Assembly (NCBI GenBank): GCA_033085395.1
Contig: JANQBS010000153.1
Coordinates: 34,161-98,160, forward strand
Direction: 5' to 3'
DNA from: Xanthoparmelia taractica
Taxonomy: Eukaryota > Ascomycota > Lecanoromycetes > Lecanorales > Parmeliaceae
DNA length: 64,000 nt
The translations under genes were made by a program, and so were the position numbers. This document shows, piece by piece, positions 43,198 to 56,150 of this stretch (within the stretch, counting starts at the first letter, position 1; each line of letters starts with the position of its first letter). The notes under the pieces are model-generated. The model was not told the DNA's origin, searched no databases, and saw nothing but the letters and a program-made list of their open reading frames with translations.

Positions 43198-44523
43198 AGC
43201 AGAACCACAAGATGAAATCCCCGACGGGGGCTTCGATGCTTACTTGCAAGTTTTTGGAGCCTTCTTGTTATTTATTAACTCTTGATCAGTATATCGCTCG
43301 CCCATGACTACTATACTCTCAACGATCAGATACTAAGCTTTGCATGCGGTACCAGGGGAATCGTAAATACCTTTGGCGCTTACCAAGAATACTACGAATC
43401 AGCGATCCTTGCACACGAGACGCCTTCAGCAATTTCTTGGATCGGCACCATTGCTATTGATAATTGGCATCTTAACGGGTCCCATATTCGATAGAGGTTA
43501 CGTTCGACTTTTAATCTTTATAGGGACATTTCTCGTCGTCTTCGGCATGATGATGACCAGTCTCTGTAGATTATATTATTAGATCTTATTGGCGTAAGGT
43601 ATCTGTGTGGGTCTGGGTACCGGATGCTTGTTTATACTCAGCGTTGCCATAATAGCAACGTACTTTAGCTCTAAGCGAGCTTCCATGACCGGTATCACAA
43701 ATGCTGAGGATTTCATTGATATTAATCACGCAAAAGCTGCGCGGAATATGGGCTAATTAGTACACAGGTAGTGTGATATATTTAATCGTGTTCCGCAAAC
43801 TACAACCTGCCCTTGGATTTCTATGGGCGACTCGAATCATTAACTTTATAGCCCTCGGCACGCTGAGCATCAGTCTCTGTATAATGCGGATGCGAATCGG
43901 ACCGCCCAGAAAAGCCCGCGCGCTGCTCGATCTCAAGGCATTTCGAAAGGCAGGATTTTTTATCTCTAGTCTTGATCTCTTCCTCACCTTTGTTGAGCTA
44001 TACTTTTTATTCTATTACACGTCAATTTACGGCACTCGAATTGTCGGGCTCTCCGACAATATCTTCTTTTATCTACTTTCAGCTATCAACGCCGGCTCGC
44101 TCTTCGGCCGCATTATCTCGGGTCTGATGACAGATAAGATCGGTTCTTTAAACTCAATAATTTCATGTGAATTCGCTGTCGCTATCCTTTTATTTGCTTG
44201 GCTGGGAATTACAAACGCAGCAGGCCTCTGGTCCTTTAGTGTGCTTTATGGTTTCTTCTTCGGAGCCATCGTTATCTGCAATCGTTTTTGCGCTTCTATC
44301 GCCTGATTTAAGCCGGGTGGGAACACGAATGGGGATGAGTTTCACGTTTGCAGGCTTAGATTTCTTGATCGGTAAACCGATTGCAGGTGCGATTTTGAAT
44401 GTACCCCAGGGGAAATTTCGTGGCGCGCAGGCTTTCAGCGCCACGACTATTCTGGCTGGTACGGCGTCATTCGTACTGGTCAGAATACTCTTAGTGAAAC
44501 CGAGGAAGGGATGGAAAGCATAA
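43198..44523 (+). pseudogene. Broken MFS monocarboxylate-transporter-like gene
   Basis: Segments of a fungal MCT-type MFS protein appear in order but in several frames. EIPDGGFDAYLQVFGAFLLF is the conserved N-terminus with its D-G-G. GIVNTFGAYQEYYES and ETPSAISWIGTI follow, then LTGPIFDRGYVRLLIF, GLGTGCLFILSVAIIATYFSSKRASMTG, GFFISSLDLFLTFVELYFLFYY, and GSLFGRIISGLMTDKIG (helix 8). A stop lies near 43,582, another region is shifted near 43,750, and the C-terminal piece (LSPDLSRVGTRMGMSFTFAG) is in another frame again from about 44,270. Some shifts could be introns, but not all have splice sites, so the gene is probably dead. Related proteins carry organic acids or metabolites. Confidence 0.75.
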
Positions 44524-44705
44524 GTCACTCTCAAAAGTCACAATAAGCTATAAAGCGATGGTTTGGTCTTCAAGAATTATCTTTGCCCTAAAACACATAA
44601 TTCAGAAGACTTAGTTCTTACTGAGAACAGTAATTATACTGGTCCAGTACTCGATAGTCCTTTTGTCCCTACCCGAGAATGGAACATTTTGCACGTTCTT
44701 CCATA

Positions 44706-46324
44706 CTAGAGAGCGATCTCTTTACTTTTCAGCACGGCTTCGATCAGACATTCCGGTGTTTTAGCCCCTTTATTGGGATATCTGAAGCTCCGTACCGTCA
44801 AGCCTACTGCTGTCAATAATTGGCGCCACTGGGTCTCCGTGCGCTCCATGCCTGCGAACGCCATCATCTGAATGTCGTTGAACGTCTCAAAAATGGCGGC
44901 TTTGGTATTTGGTAGAAGGAAATCATTGATGACGATGCGAGAGATCCCAGGGTCCATAGCTGGTATCGTGTTGTGTAGTATCTCCCGGCAGGCGCTGTCA
45001 GGCCAATTGTGGAATACAAAACGGAAGAAGTAAATGCAGGCCCCTTCAAATTAAGTCAGAACGTTTGAGAGCCTTTCAAGCAATAACCTCGGGCTTCTGA
45101 TCATTCTCTTCCCTCCATCACTCACATTTCCACACTAGCATCAACTATTATCTTTGACTGATATTGAAGGGCTAACATTGGAGTGCAGTAAGACGAGAAC
45201 TCATACCTTTTACAGGCTGAGGGCTAAAGAAATTGTGGGCCATTGCTTCTACGCCGTAATCATTGGTTTGGTCTTCGATCACTTTTGGTAAGTCTTGGAC
45301 GATCATCCGCCCTTTTAGTCCTGGCATGTGTTTGCGGAAAGCCTTCAACGACTGTCCTCGACCTCCGCCGACATCGACAAATAATATCTTCTCCCCGCTT
45401 CCGTCGAACTCTCTTACAGGGTCATTCTGACCGCTTGGCCCAAGAAGGTGTTCAAGGTTGACCTGCAGATTTCCTTGATTCAATAGTGCATTTGCTTCGT
45501 GATAATCATTGAAGATGGCTATTTTCTCGGGATGAAGTTGCAGCCATTCATACATGTTGAGATTGGTCTTGTGCGCGTAGCCAAACAACGATTTGTGTCG
45601 GTCATTAGGATTTTGAAACCCAAGAACCGCGAGGTACTCGGGTAGCTTAGTCATGATATCAGTCGTTTCGGCCCTAATTTAGTCATTAACAGTACCCTCA
45701 CATAGGTTTTATACAAGATGAAAAAGTATAGGATTGCGTACATCCCTCTGATCATTGCTCGAGTCGTGGGGTACCTCAAGGGCTTGGACAACGCGTTATG
45801 AGCGTAATATCCTTCTCCATCCTCCTGGAAGATGCCCATGCAAAGAAGAGCTCTCATTATTCTAGCTGTGATCCAAGTTAAGTAAGGTCCGGAAGTCTAA
45901 AAAGCGCATCATGACCCTCACCGAGCAAAAGGCGCTCCACACCGCAAGAGGCTTCCAGTTCCTCTACCGGTTTTCTTTCCCCGTCAAAGTGTTCAAACAA
46001 CTTAACGTTGAGTGCAAATCTGAGAGCGCCATGCCCTACAGGCTGCCATGAGCTTCGATTAGATTCGGGATCAAGTGCTAATTTGGGCGTGCCGTGAATG
46101 CTTCAACATACCCACTTAGCTATTGTCATAAGTCTATTTACAGGGTTTTCCAGAGCCATCGTCAAGTGACGTGCCGCATCTAAGAGCTTGTCACAACCGT
46201 CATGGCTTAGATCTGTGATATTTGCTGCGGCGCGCACCTGAGCAACGAGGCCGTCGATATCTAAATGGTGTTGGGTAACGGTTGACATCTTGGACATCAT
46301 AAGGTGGAAGCCAGAAATAAGCAC
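44706..46324 (-). CDS. O-methyltransferase (plant-type Methyltransf_2 family) 1
   Basis: Five exons fit in frame: 46324-46116, 46052-45922, 45865-45742, 45673-45207 and 45043-44706 (up to 422 residues; the true start may be a Met 8-12 codons on). The N-terminal dimerisation part includes ARHLTMALENPVNRLM, SWQPVGHGALRFAL and MRALLCMGIFQEDGEGYYAHN. LFVDVGGGRGQSLKAF is the SAM-binding motif I; RMIVQDLPKVIED and MAHNFFSP follow; ACIYFFRFVFHNWPDSACREIL contains the catalytic His region, and RIVINDFLLP the late motif. Two acceptors (CGAAG and TTGAAG) are not the commonest form. It methylates hydroxyl groups of aromatic or polyketide metabolites; the substrate is unknown. A similar gene lies at 57.2 kb. 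Confidence 0.82.
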
Positions 46325-47540
46325 CGGGTAGGTTCAAGGTATACGGATATACGCTGTACTGCGAAGTACGAAAGCGGAGAGATGGTTTGCCACTGTCACA
46401 TGAAATCAATTAAAGGATATGCGCACTAGCATGACCGTAATGAAAGACCTTGATCTTAGCGAACCAGCTTAGACCTTTTGCTGTCATTGAGACGGCGTAG
46501 CGGGGTATGCAGCAACAGTGGAATAGGAGTCGGCTTGTAGGGAGATAGATTCGGCATCTTCAGGAATTACGTGACATGCATGTGTTGAGTGTTGAGTAGG
46601 CATGCGGTCACGAGCGACTAAGATCTGCACAGATAAACGTACGCCTTGTCAAATATGCAAGACGCTCAAGGTCTGAATCTAACACTACAAAGCAGCTTGA
46701 TGTAACACTAGATGAGGGAGCCATCAGTCCTATTCACATGCCCAGAACATGCGCACGTATCGCATCCAATATTTCCTTGCGAAAAACATCTCAGCGACCT
46801 TAGTTCTCGGACACAAGGGCGTAAGGCACCTTTTCGATGCACATCAAAATTGCTGTATGTTTAATCAAATATGCAATGTTACAGCGCATGAACCATGTCC
46901 GCACAGGCGAGCCCGGACTTGACATTTGATGGATTTGATAGGCTGTGGGCACTAGAGTCCCGCACCCCACTCTCAGCTGAACTTTTTGTATGAGCTGCAC
47001 CTCGCTCCATCTAGCACTGGTCACAACTCTTGAAGTCCCAAATTCCGGAATGGTGTAGTGGCACATGTAGTCCTACACAAGGATGCAGGGCTAGCCTCAG
47101 TACATCACGAATCCAGATTACCAGATCCACACCCTTTTCTTTCTATATGTGTCGACCCTAGTGTAACGTCCTTAATGGGTTACATATGGCCGATCTACTC
47201 TAGTGGCCTTGCGCTTAGCAAAGCGGGAACCCAAAGTCATGCATAAATGGAAAGATCAGGCGACATTTTGATAATCAGGCTGCGTTTGCGGCAATAATTA
47301 CATCAGACAACTTGATTTGAGGTCAGATAAGACTTAGCGAAGGAGGTGTCGGTGACGGATTTGTGTAGGGTTGCAAAGAAGGATGTCATTCAATCCTTGA
47401 AGACGTGGCCAGATCGTCTCCTAACTGCATGACCCCTGACCCTTGCTCTGTCAAGAAGAGTACCATATTTCTAATCCGGTGACCTCAAGCTTTCTTTCTC
47501 ACAGTTCATTTTCTGGTTTTTCAGAAATCCGTTTCAATCA
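46325..47540. other. Intergenic, nothing recognised
   Basis: About 1.2 kb between two divergent genes, so two promoters are expected. A frame at 46800-47066 minus has no motif. Confidence 0.4.
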
Positions 47541-48409
47541 ATGGAAAGACCAAGCGTTCTATTTGTCCATGGTAATAGGCTCAATTCCTTTACAAAACCA
47601 AAGCCCGTGTTACTCTACTAAGAACTTTCTAGGAGCATGGCACAATTCAAAATGCTGGGGTGGTGTTAGAGCTGGAATTGAAGAGTTCGCCTATTCAACT
47701 ACAACAGTACAATTGCCCAGCTCGGGCAATCCTGTTGCATCTCATCTGGAAGACACAGCGGTTGTACGAAAGGAATTGGAGTCATTGATCGTCTCAGACG
47801 GGAAACACGTTATCCTCGTTATGCACTCATATGGTGGCGTAGCAGGAACAAATGCGGTAAGCGGGCTTGAAGCTACGAGGCGACGGGAAAAAGGCGAGAA
47901 TGGTGGTATTATCAATTGCCTTTTCATCGCTGCCTTTCTAGTCCCCAAAGGCAATAGCCTCATCGGGATGTTTCCCGAACCACCACCATATCTCATCCCT
48001 GACGTAAGTCCTGTCTAGTATTAAGATTTTTGAACAGCATGGCTTAATCCTTGAACAGCCTCAAGATCCGGACTTTCTGATTATCAAGAACCCAAAAGAA
48101 GTCTTCTATAATGACGTGCCTCCAGAGCAGGCCCAGCCTTGGATTGATCAGATGGTACCCCAGTCCGGTGCCTCCTTCATATCCACAGTTGACTCGGTGG
48201 CATGGGAGAGCATTCCTTGCACGTATTTGATGTGCAAGCAGGACCAAGGAGTCTATACATGGCTTCAAGAACAAATGCTTGAAGGTGTGCGCAATGAGTC
48301 TAAGCACCATTGGACGGTCGAAAAGTGTAATTTGAGCCATAGCGCGTGGCTGACCAGTGTCTCAAGTGTGGTACGACTAATCAGAAAGGGTGCGGATGAG
48401 GATTATTAA
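47541..48409 (+). CDS. Alpha/beta hydrolase (EstC-like esterase)
   Basis: Three exons, 47541-47571, 47633-48003 and 48059-48409, encode 250 residues. The first exon holds only MERPSVLFVHG, which continues as AWHNSKCWGGV after a 61-base intron: the start of the family's oxyanion region. The nucleophile elbow is VILVMHSYGGVAG, and the late His is in NLSHSAWLTSVSSV. The second intron begins GTAAGT. It resembles the hydrolase at 12.1-13.1 kb and belongs to the same broad EstC/salicylate-esterase group, but is shorter and lacks the hydrophobic N-terminus. It could act on an ester or lactone intermediate of the local pathway. Confidence 0.82.
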
Positions 48410-49319
48410 TCAGGGGGGCTTCTCTTACAGGGCAGCAAGCCCAATAACTATTAGATTACTAAACGCACAAACGCACGAGTGCCTGATAAAATCATCGGAC
48501 AAGACTAATCTAAGGTTATACTTATAAAAACTTCTTTCTTATTAAAGTTGTAGATATTTTCTATAAGAATCTTATACTTCGTAATAACGCTAATAAGAAG
48601 ACTAAATTAGCGACGAATCGTTTCAGAATGTGTAGTCTTCGCTTAATTATTATTCAACGCTTAATTATATATAGTTTTCAATTAACTATCACGTATAAGA
48701 AATCTATCGATCTATCGCTTATCTATATATAGATCTAGATTATTCTTTTTTACTTAAAGAAGTTCTAAGATTATAATACGTAGAGTCTTAATTCTTAATA
48801 AGTGCTCTTATTTAATTAATTTAATATATTAATCGATTAAAATATCTTTCTTCTTTTTAGTGAAATATTTTAATAAATCTATTACTTTCATATAATTCTT
48901 TCGATTATGCGTACTAACGTATAATAAGAATTAAGAGACGTTAAATTCGATAGCGAGTTAAGTGCGTTTGAGAGTAGAATCTTTACGTTACTATTTCAGC
49001 GCTTTAATCTTTCGAACTACTATCGTATCGAACTTAAGAGACTTTTTCTTAATTACAATAATCTAATTTAAATATTATATAGACTTATTAAGTAAAAATC
49101 GCGAGATAAATATATTAATATTCTAGATTTATAGTGTTCTATAGAGAGACTCTTACTAACTAGTTATTACTATATACGATTAGATTACTTTTCCTTTGAT
49201 GAGCTAACTAAGATTCTCGAAAACCTATCAAGTACGTTGATTTAAAAGTTTTCAAGTTTATTAAGAAATGAAAAAGTTATTATTAAAAAAATATTTTCTT
49301 TCTCTAAGATTAAGGTTCG
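48410..49319. repeat. AT-rich, RIP-like tract
   Basis: AT-rich DNA with stops in all frames, starting abruptly at the hydrolase 3' end and running to a fold-back repeat copy. Probably a RIP-degraded element; no original family recognised. Confidence 0.65.
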
Positions 49320-49635
49320 AGAATAATAGGTCTTCGAAAGCACTATAAAAAAATTAAAATTTTTAATAATAATTATTTTATTTTTTAATATTTTTAAATA
49401 ATTTTAAATTATATAAATAAAATAAATAATAAAAAATAAAAAATAATTTTTTTATTAGATTTTTAATATTTATTATATATAATTAATAAAATAAAAAATA
49501 AAGAATTTTTAAAATGCCCATAAGAGGGGCGTGACGGCATCACCAGGAAGTATGCTCCGATGAATATCCGTTATATCCATCGGGGTGATGGGATGACTAT
49601 GGATATGTACGACTCACTGGGGTGATGCAACATAG
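49320..49635 (+). repeat. Partial copy of the fold-back element
   Basis: Matches the right arm of the element at 55513-56150: a shared AT-rich stretch (ATTAGATTTTTAATATTTRT) leads into AAAATGCCCAT, then GGGCGTGACGGCATCACC and the terminal GGGGTGATGCAAC. Its left arm is not evident. Confidence 0.65.
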
Positions 49636-49926
49636 TTATGCCTGAGACTTCCGTTTGCGACGATCAATGTTTCAGATAACTCATCGAGCTTTCGACACTT
49701 TAGCTTATGTACCTCACATCTTTATGCTCCGGCTCTAACAAGGCTATCGCCCAGGCTGGCAATGTGGCTTTAGGTCGAGTCAAATATGCTATCTCCCCTC
49801 CCCAACACACCTATCTTCTTCCCTTTCTATTATGCTATCTGGGTATAAATCTATATACTACATTACGATATATAATTATTATTGCTTTCCTGCCTAATTG
49901 TTAATTAAGAGTTACACGTATCAAAA

Positions 49927-51171
49927 ATGACCATAGCAGTCTTAAATATTAATCTTGAAGTTAATTAACAAGGGGTGACGCTAAAGGCGATTATTCCTTT
50001 CGTCGTTATTGCTGTAATAGTAGTTCTATATCGTTTCATTTCTAGGAAAATTCAGTCCTCTAGATACGAGTTCGATAACTACATGATAATTATTGGCTTG
50101 ATCTATACCTTGAGTTGCTTCACGCTCTCGATGGAAATGATTTATCTGGGGTCTAAAAGACACTTAGCAACCCTTTCGCCTGATAACACACCGCGATATT
50201 ATAAGGTTCCTGTCCCTCGTTTAGCATTAAAGAACACTGCTCACTTTTATATATGCAACAGTGCCTTTTCGCGTACGAAATCATTTACGGTTCTGCAATC
50301 GCAACAATTAAGCTCTCCATCCTCTCTTTATACCGCCGAATCTTTTCGGTACCAAAATTTAAGTTAACGATAAACATCGTAACGGCAATGGTGATAGCTT
50401 GGTGGATAGCTCTTGTTCTGACAGCGACTTTTACTTGCAATCCAGTCAATGGATTCTGGGACAGAAAGTACACCAAGTCTACGTGTTTAGACACAGAGCA
50501 CTTTTTCATCGGCAATGTGGTAGCAAACATGGGGACAGATCTCATCATTCTCGCCCTACCGCTCCAGACCATTTGGCGCCTGCAAATACAGCGAAATCAG
50601 AAGTTGGCTTTCTCTTTCATATTCTTGTTGGGCGGCTTGTAAGTGCACGATAGACACAGCTTACCTTCTTGCGCAAAATACTAATCTAATTTTGGACCAT
50701 AGTGTCGTTGTCGCAAGTGCTATTCGTTTGGTCGCGCAGTTCCGGGTTAACGACCCTGATTTCACTTGTGGGTGATTGGCCTTCAATATCCCATATTGAA
50801 ACGCTCATATCTATGATCTAGGGGCGATGAATGCTACGGTGATCTGGTCATCCATCGAGCCTAGCGTAGGAGTTATGTCAGCCTGTCCTCCAACGCTTCG
50901 ACCCCTCGCTCTCCGCCTATTTCCCCAATTCGCTTCTCGTGTAACCCGCTACGGGGCAGAACATGAGAGGAACAGGTTCGCGCTGAGGGCGAAAGGCTAC
51001 GCTCACATGGGAATTCCTCGGCCTGGCTTCAAAAATCACAACACTTCCGCAGAAGGGCCAACGACGTCAATATCTGCGTTGCAAGGCAATGGTGACCCTG
51101 AATACGAGGACGTAATGCTGGATCAAATCAAAGTCCAGAAGGATTTTCAATCCACAAGTGAGGTCGTGTGA
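49927..51171 (+). CDS. SAT4-type rhodopsin-like membrane protein 2, 5' end damaged or uncertain
   Basis: Membrane segments and motifs follow the SAT4 order. AIIPFVVIAVIVVLYRFISR is an early helix, YEFDNYMIIIGLIYTL the (D)DY turn, CLFAYEIIYGSAIATIKLSI follows an intron (GTTCCT...CAACAG, about 50203-50260), LYRRIFSVPKFKL is the helix-3/4 loop, FTCNPVNGFWDR the P-x-x-x-W loop, and WSSIEPSVGVMSACPPTLRPL the helix-7 signature. Later introns have GTAAGT and GTGGGT donors. The ATG at 49927 is followed by an in-frame TAA at 49966-49968, before the first helix. That codon would be CAA with one C-to-T change at CpA, the RIP-preferred context, and RIP-degraded DNA lies just upstream. Either the gene has lost its start, or translation uses a later Met or an undetected first exon. 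Confidence 0.65.
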
Positions 51172-51760
51172 AGGCTCCCGAAGAGCACATGGGCTAAGAG
51201 TTCCCAGCACTGTGCATTGGGCCTAGGAGAAATTTCTATGACTCCAAGGTGATGCCTCGTTGGAAGACATATGAGAGATGCTGCCCGGTAGAGACACGTT
51301 GATGACCCACAGATCGTGAGATTTCGATTTTCTATCAACTTTCCGTTTGCCGAACCCCTTTGAGTATTGGTCATTCGGGGTACGATATTGTTTAGCTGTA
51401 CAATGGGTATTCGTTCTGCAACTTGTTCGGTGCATCGGAAGTATGCCCAATGGGCTTGGCTCTTGGCATGCATCATCGAAAGGGCGCCCTAAAAACCCTA
51501 AGCCAGCTCCCGATGGTGATATCGCCAGCACACAGTCAATATGCCTTCAATCTGCTATTGGTTCGCTCTTTTCAGTCCAAGCTTAGCTCGAAGTATGATT
51601 AAAGTAGCTATAGTTAATCCAATTGACCAGGTCGATTTACCTAAGCAGAGAACTTCCGATGCTGCCTGGTATCTTACGACAAATCTGTTCTATTTGCTAG
51701 ATGACCCGAAAAGCGCCTAGCCGAGTGCAAGGAAATGTCAAGCGTGCCAAGGCCGGCATA
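51172..51760. other. Intergenic, nothing recognised
   Basis: Normal-composition flank between the SAT4-like gene and the left end of the mariner element. No motif seen. Confidence 0.4.
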
Positions 51761-51850
51761 CTCCTCTTTGCAAAACCCTTGGCGGGAGGCTCCGACTTGG
51801 CAGCTACCCCACCAATTTTTTGCTGGAACGACCGCCCATAAAGAGCAGAA
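51761..51850 (+). repeat. Left terminal inverted repeat of the mariner element
   Basis: Inverted copy of 55420-55509, with several transitions. Flanked outside by TA at 51759-51760. Confidence 0.75.
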
Positions 51851-54800
51851 GATAAATCGTGATATATAGATATAGACTTGTTCAAATTTGAGGCCGTGTA
51901 TAGTCCATTTGCCACCCAGGGTTAATATAGCTTCTTTATAGGCCTTCGAGTCCTTTACCTCGCTACCATCACCTCGCTATCGCTATGCCACCGCCTATCC
52001 CAAAGCTTATTCGCGCTCTCGTTCAGGAGGAATTCGAATAAGATCACAACAATAACGTTATTCTGGCTGGCCCGTATAATATTAGCATACGTGCTCTATA
52101 GAGAATAAGATCTTATTAAATTCGATATGACATCGTCTTTATTTCGAATAATAGCTCTGGCGGGCGCCTTAGAGTCATAAGCCAGTATATTAAAAAACAA
52201 CTACTCGCGTATCTCGAGAAGCGCCCTATATTGTACCTCGATAAGCTAGTATATATGCTATTTAATAAATATAATCTTATAATTAATAAGAGTATCGTTT
52301 AGAGAGCTTTATATCGTCTTAGCTAATCTCGTAAGCGTATAAGAAGAATAGTTAATTAACGTAACGTATTTCTACGAGAAAGCTAATTTGCTACGCTAGC
52401 TAACTAACGACCTAATCAACTAATAATTTCTAGATAAATCGACGACGTATAAGCGAACTAATAAGTATCTTATTGCTCTTATTAGTTATATATTAACGTC
52501 TTTAGATAATAGAAAGTACGAATAAGCGCTATTAGATATAAGATTATAAGTTAATAAAGAATTTAAGCGATCAAAGAGATAAAGTCTACTATCTACGTTT
52601 ATTATATAAGACTATCTCTTATAAATTATTCTTTAAGGATCCATGACTCAAGAGATATTTATCGACTTCGTACGCGATTACGTTCTCTTCTACTACGATA
52701 ACTACAGTAGAAATAAGTCTCTTTTAGTTATTATATACGATAACGTATCGATTCACCACAGTGCTAAGCTTATTCGCATATATCACGATATAGAAGTTTT
52801 GCTAAAATATCTATCTTTATATTCGCCTAATCTAAATTCTATCAAGATCTTATTTTTAATTCTAAAGACGTGAATTAAGAGATATTAAGATTTAATTATA
52901 TTATACTTCAACGAAGAAAGATATAGTAATTTTATAGATCTCGCTATCCACGCGTAAAAGAGAAGATATAATACGAGTAATCTCTTTAAAAGAAGTAAAA
53001 TATATTATAGAAGTTAAAACGAGATAAACGCTATTAAGATCTTAAAAGAATAACTTTATTACTTTATAAGGATTTCGCTATAAGATAGTTATATAAAGTC
53101 TTTATCGTCTTTATATATAATCTTATCTAGATTTAATTTATTCTTAAACGTCTTCTCCTCTTATTATTAATAATCGTAGCTCTTATTCTCGATAGAATTT
53201 AGAATAAATCTTAATAATCGAGATATAGAGATTATAAAAGAACGAATATATGTTAAGGCGCGAGCTAACTTCTTTCTACGCTTAAATGCCTCTATATTAT
53301 TAATTAACTCGCGCTTAATATTAGATTCAATCCCTAACTTCTCTTATTTATACTCGAAATTATTATCTTTTTACTTTTAAATATAATAAGACTTATAGTA
53401 TTTATCTAATAGCTTCTTCTTTGTATTCTCTAAGACTCTTCGATTGTATAATATAATCTTTAGCTTTATATCTTTAATATATTCTTCTAGATTAATATAT
53501 ATCGAATTATTAGCTCTTTGCTCTAAGACTAAGATCGCGTTATAATTATAAACACGGCTGGCTAAGCGCTAAGAATCGTAATAATCACGTAAAACGAGCT
53601 TAGCTTTAAGACGAGAGGATCGAAACTCTATAAGGGCGCTCGTAGAATACGTTAACTATAAAGAAAGCTAAATAATTATAATAGTAGAAATAATAGTAAT
53701 AGATAAAAAGCGATTATATATTTATTAAATATTATCCTCCCTCTTATTCTTCTTCTTTCGCGTCTTATTCTTTAATTTATTCTTTAGCTTACGCTTTTAG
53801 ACGATAATTAGACTTATAGACAATTACTTAATAATAAGTCTATCGATTCGATTCTTTAAAATAGCTATTAATTAGTTAACTAGGTCTTAAGACGTAATAA
53901 AATAATATCTTCGCGAGTCTTTAACGTAGCAGATTGATTTAAGATAGTTCTAGCTATTATATTTCTTTTAAGTGCACTTTTAGCGAGCTCGAATATTACG
54001 TCTAATAGTAATAATAGAGTTAATTTTATTCTTCGCAGCCTAAGCGCTAAATAGTCGTTTAATAAGATTTAAGCTTATTAAAATCTCGATAAGACTTATA
54101 GATCTACTACCCTAAGTTCTATCGCTATAAGTAATTATTATAGATATTATTTTAATAGCAATAGACTCTTTTTAAATAACGCTAGATTTACTACGAGCGT
54201 AACGATATATTAGATCAAGTTGAAGCTCTTTCTTATACTTTTAATCTAGTAGTTTCGCGAGAATTATATTTAAGACTTATTTATATTCGCCAAGCTTAGT
54301 CTTTAAAATATTAAAATGCTTTTATTTAGTCGTAGTAAGTGAGCTATAGAATAAAGTCGTAATAAGTGAGACTCGATAATATACGATATGATTAAGAGAT
54401 ATAGTATAATTACGAGTCTTATTATTCTAAACTCTTGATAGCGAATAGAGTAAGAAAAGATCATCGTTATTAAGCGTATATTTCTTAATCTCGATATTAA
54501 ATACGATCTTTTCGCCCTCTTAGAACGACTCTATATTAAGTTTATATAATATAGATTTTATCTCTTTATTACTAAGCGATTTAATATTAATAATATCTTT
54601 AAGAAAATTAAATAACTTTATTTTCGTCTTCGATTTAACTATTTTCTTATTCTTCTATTTTTAATAAGATCGCTAACTATTAATAGTTTTAAAAGTCTTC
54701 TACTTACGTCTCCTCTTCTTTCTATTCTTCTTAATATCGAATATTATTTATAAGTTATTTTCGAAGTCTATTTAAATATTAGACGGGATTTCTTTCGATA

Positions 54801-55419
54801 CTCGTAATCTAATAATAAAATTAGATTATAAAGATCGCTAAAAGTATAGACTTTTTAATCGTCTTATTAGCGATAGACTCTTATTATTAAATATCTAATT
54901 AAAGATCGCCCTTAAATTAATAAAACGTCATTTACTAGCTAAGAGCTTCGATAAGAATATACTATTTAAAATATTAGATAGCTGAGTGAGAAGAGGCGAA
55001 CTCGACTCTATAAGATTAAGAAGAAAGTTAATTATTAACTTAGAGCGCTATCGCTTAGATGACTTCGATTTATTTAATCTAAATAACGATATCGCCGTTT
55101 TACGAGACGTTATAATAAGCCTTAGACTGAATATCTTTGAAATAGGCGTAATAGATATCTATATTCTTAGAGTCGGAGCTTAAGACAACGAAGAAGTCTT
55201 ATTAGGGTCGTTTAGTATAGTATTTGCACGTCTCTTTCTCGCTAAAGACTTCTTCGAATTAAGATACTTATAGGGATTTATAGCGACGATGATATAGTTT
55301 ATAAATATGGTGAGAGAATCTCTCTATATGCTTATGCTATATCTTTAGTTGAATAGCTTCAATTCTAGCTCAATTAGAAAGCTGAAATAACTACTATAAC
55401 GCCTACACGTTGGAAATAC

Positions 55420-55509
55420 CATCTGCTCTACTTGAGCGGTCGTTCCAGCAAAAAATGGCGGGGTCGGCCGCCGCTGGGGAGCTCCCGCCAAGGGTTTTGC
55501 AAAGAGAAG
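55420..55509 (-). repeat. Right terminal inverted repeat of the mariner element
   Basis: Inverted copy of the left end, flanked outside by TA at 55510-55511. It retains more G+C than the left copy's partner region in places (for example GGGGTCGGCCGCCGCTGGGG). Confidence 0.75.
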
Positions 55510-55512
55510 TAT

Positions 55513-56150
55513 ATTGCATCACCCCGGTGAGTCGTGCATATCCATGGCCATCCCATCACCCTGATGGATATAACGGATATCCATCGGGAGGATACTTCCT
55601 GGTGATGCCGTCACGCCCATCTCATGGGTATTTTAAAGATTTCTTATTTCTTATTTTACTAATTATATAAAATAAAATCTTCGAAATCTAATAAAAAAAT
55701 ATTTATTTTTATTATTTATTTTATTTATATAATTTAAAATTATTTGAAAATTATTAAGACATAACAAAGTTATTATTAAGAAAAGAATCTTTTCTTATAG
55801 GGATAAGTTTCGGGGGTGATAGTCCCTAAGACCCCTATAACAGATTATTATTAAAAACTTTAATTTTTTATAGGGCTTTCGGGGGCCTACTACACTCGAA
55901 TCTTAATCCTAGAGAAAAAAATCTTTTTTTAATAATAACTTTTCTATTTCTTAATAAATTTAAACACTTTTAAATTATATAAATAAAATAAACGATGAAA
56001 AATAATATTTTTTTATTAGATTTTTAATATTTGTTTTATATAATTAGTGGAATAAGAAATAAGGAATTTTTAAAATGCCCATGAGATGGGCGTGACGGCA
56101 TCACCAGGAAGTATCCTCCCGATGGATATCCGTCATATCCATGGCATGCA
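55513..56150. mobile_element. Fold-back (MITE-like) element, ~640 bases
   Basis: Two long arms in opposite orientation. The left arm runs from TTGCATCACCCCGG (55513) through TGATGGATATAACGGATATCC and GGTGATGCCGTCACGCCCA into AT-rich DNA. The right arm runs out through GGGCGTGACGGCATCACC and GATGGATATCCGTCATATCC to CGATGCAACA near 56150. The arms are roughly 220-260 bases, with a short central segment. No coding capacity. It abuts the TA flank of the mariner element. A partial copy lies at 49320-49635. Confidence 0.7.

Larger units (their letters stand above)
51761..55509 (+). mobile_element. Tc1/mariner-type transposon, RIP-degraded, ~90-base inverted ends
   Basis: The outer ends are inverted copies: left from 51761 (CTCCTCTTTGCAAAACCC) and right ending at 55509 (reading GGGTTTTGCAAAGAGAAG). 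Each is preceded or followed by TA, the mariner target. Similarity runs about 90 bases inward, through GGAACGACCGCCC/GGCGGTCGTTCC-type sequence. Inside the left half is the remnant of a transposase on the plus strand (about 51985-52950): MPPPIPKLIRALVQEEFE at the start, and near 52643-52870 the DDE-region pieces FIDFVRDYVLFYY, LLVIIYDNVSIHHSAK and LSLYSPNLNSIK (the D and PYSPDLNPIE-like motifs). Stops are frequent and composition is AT-rich. The distal 2.4 kb has no recognisable gene. Confidence 0.8.
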
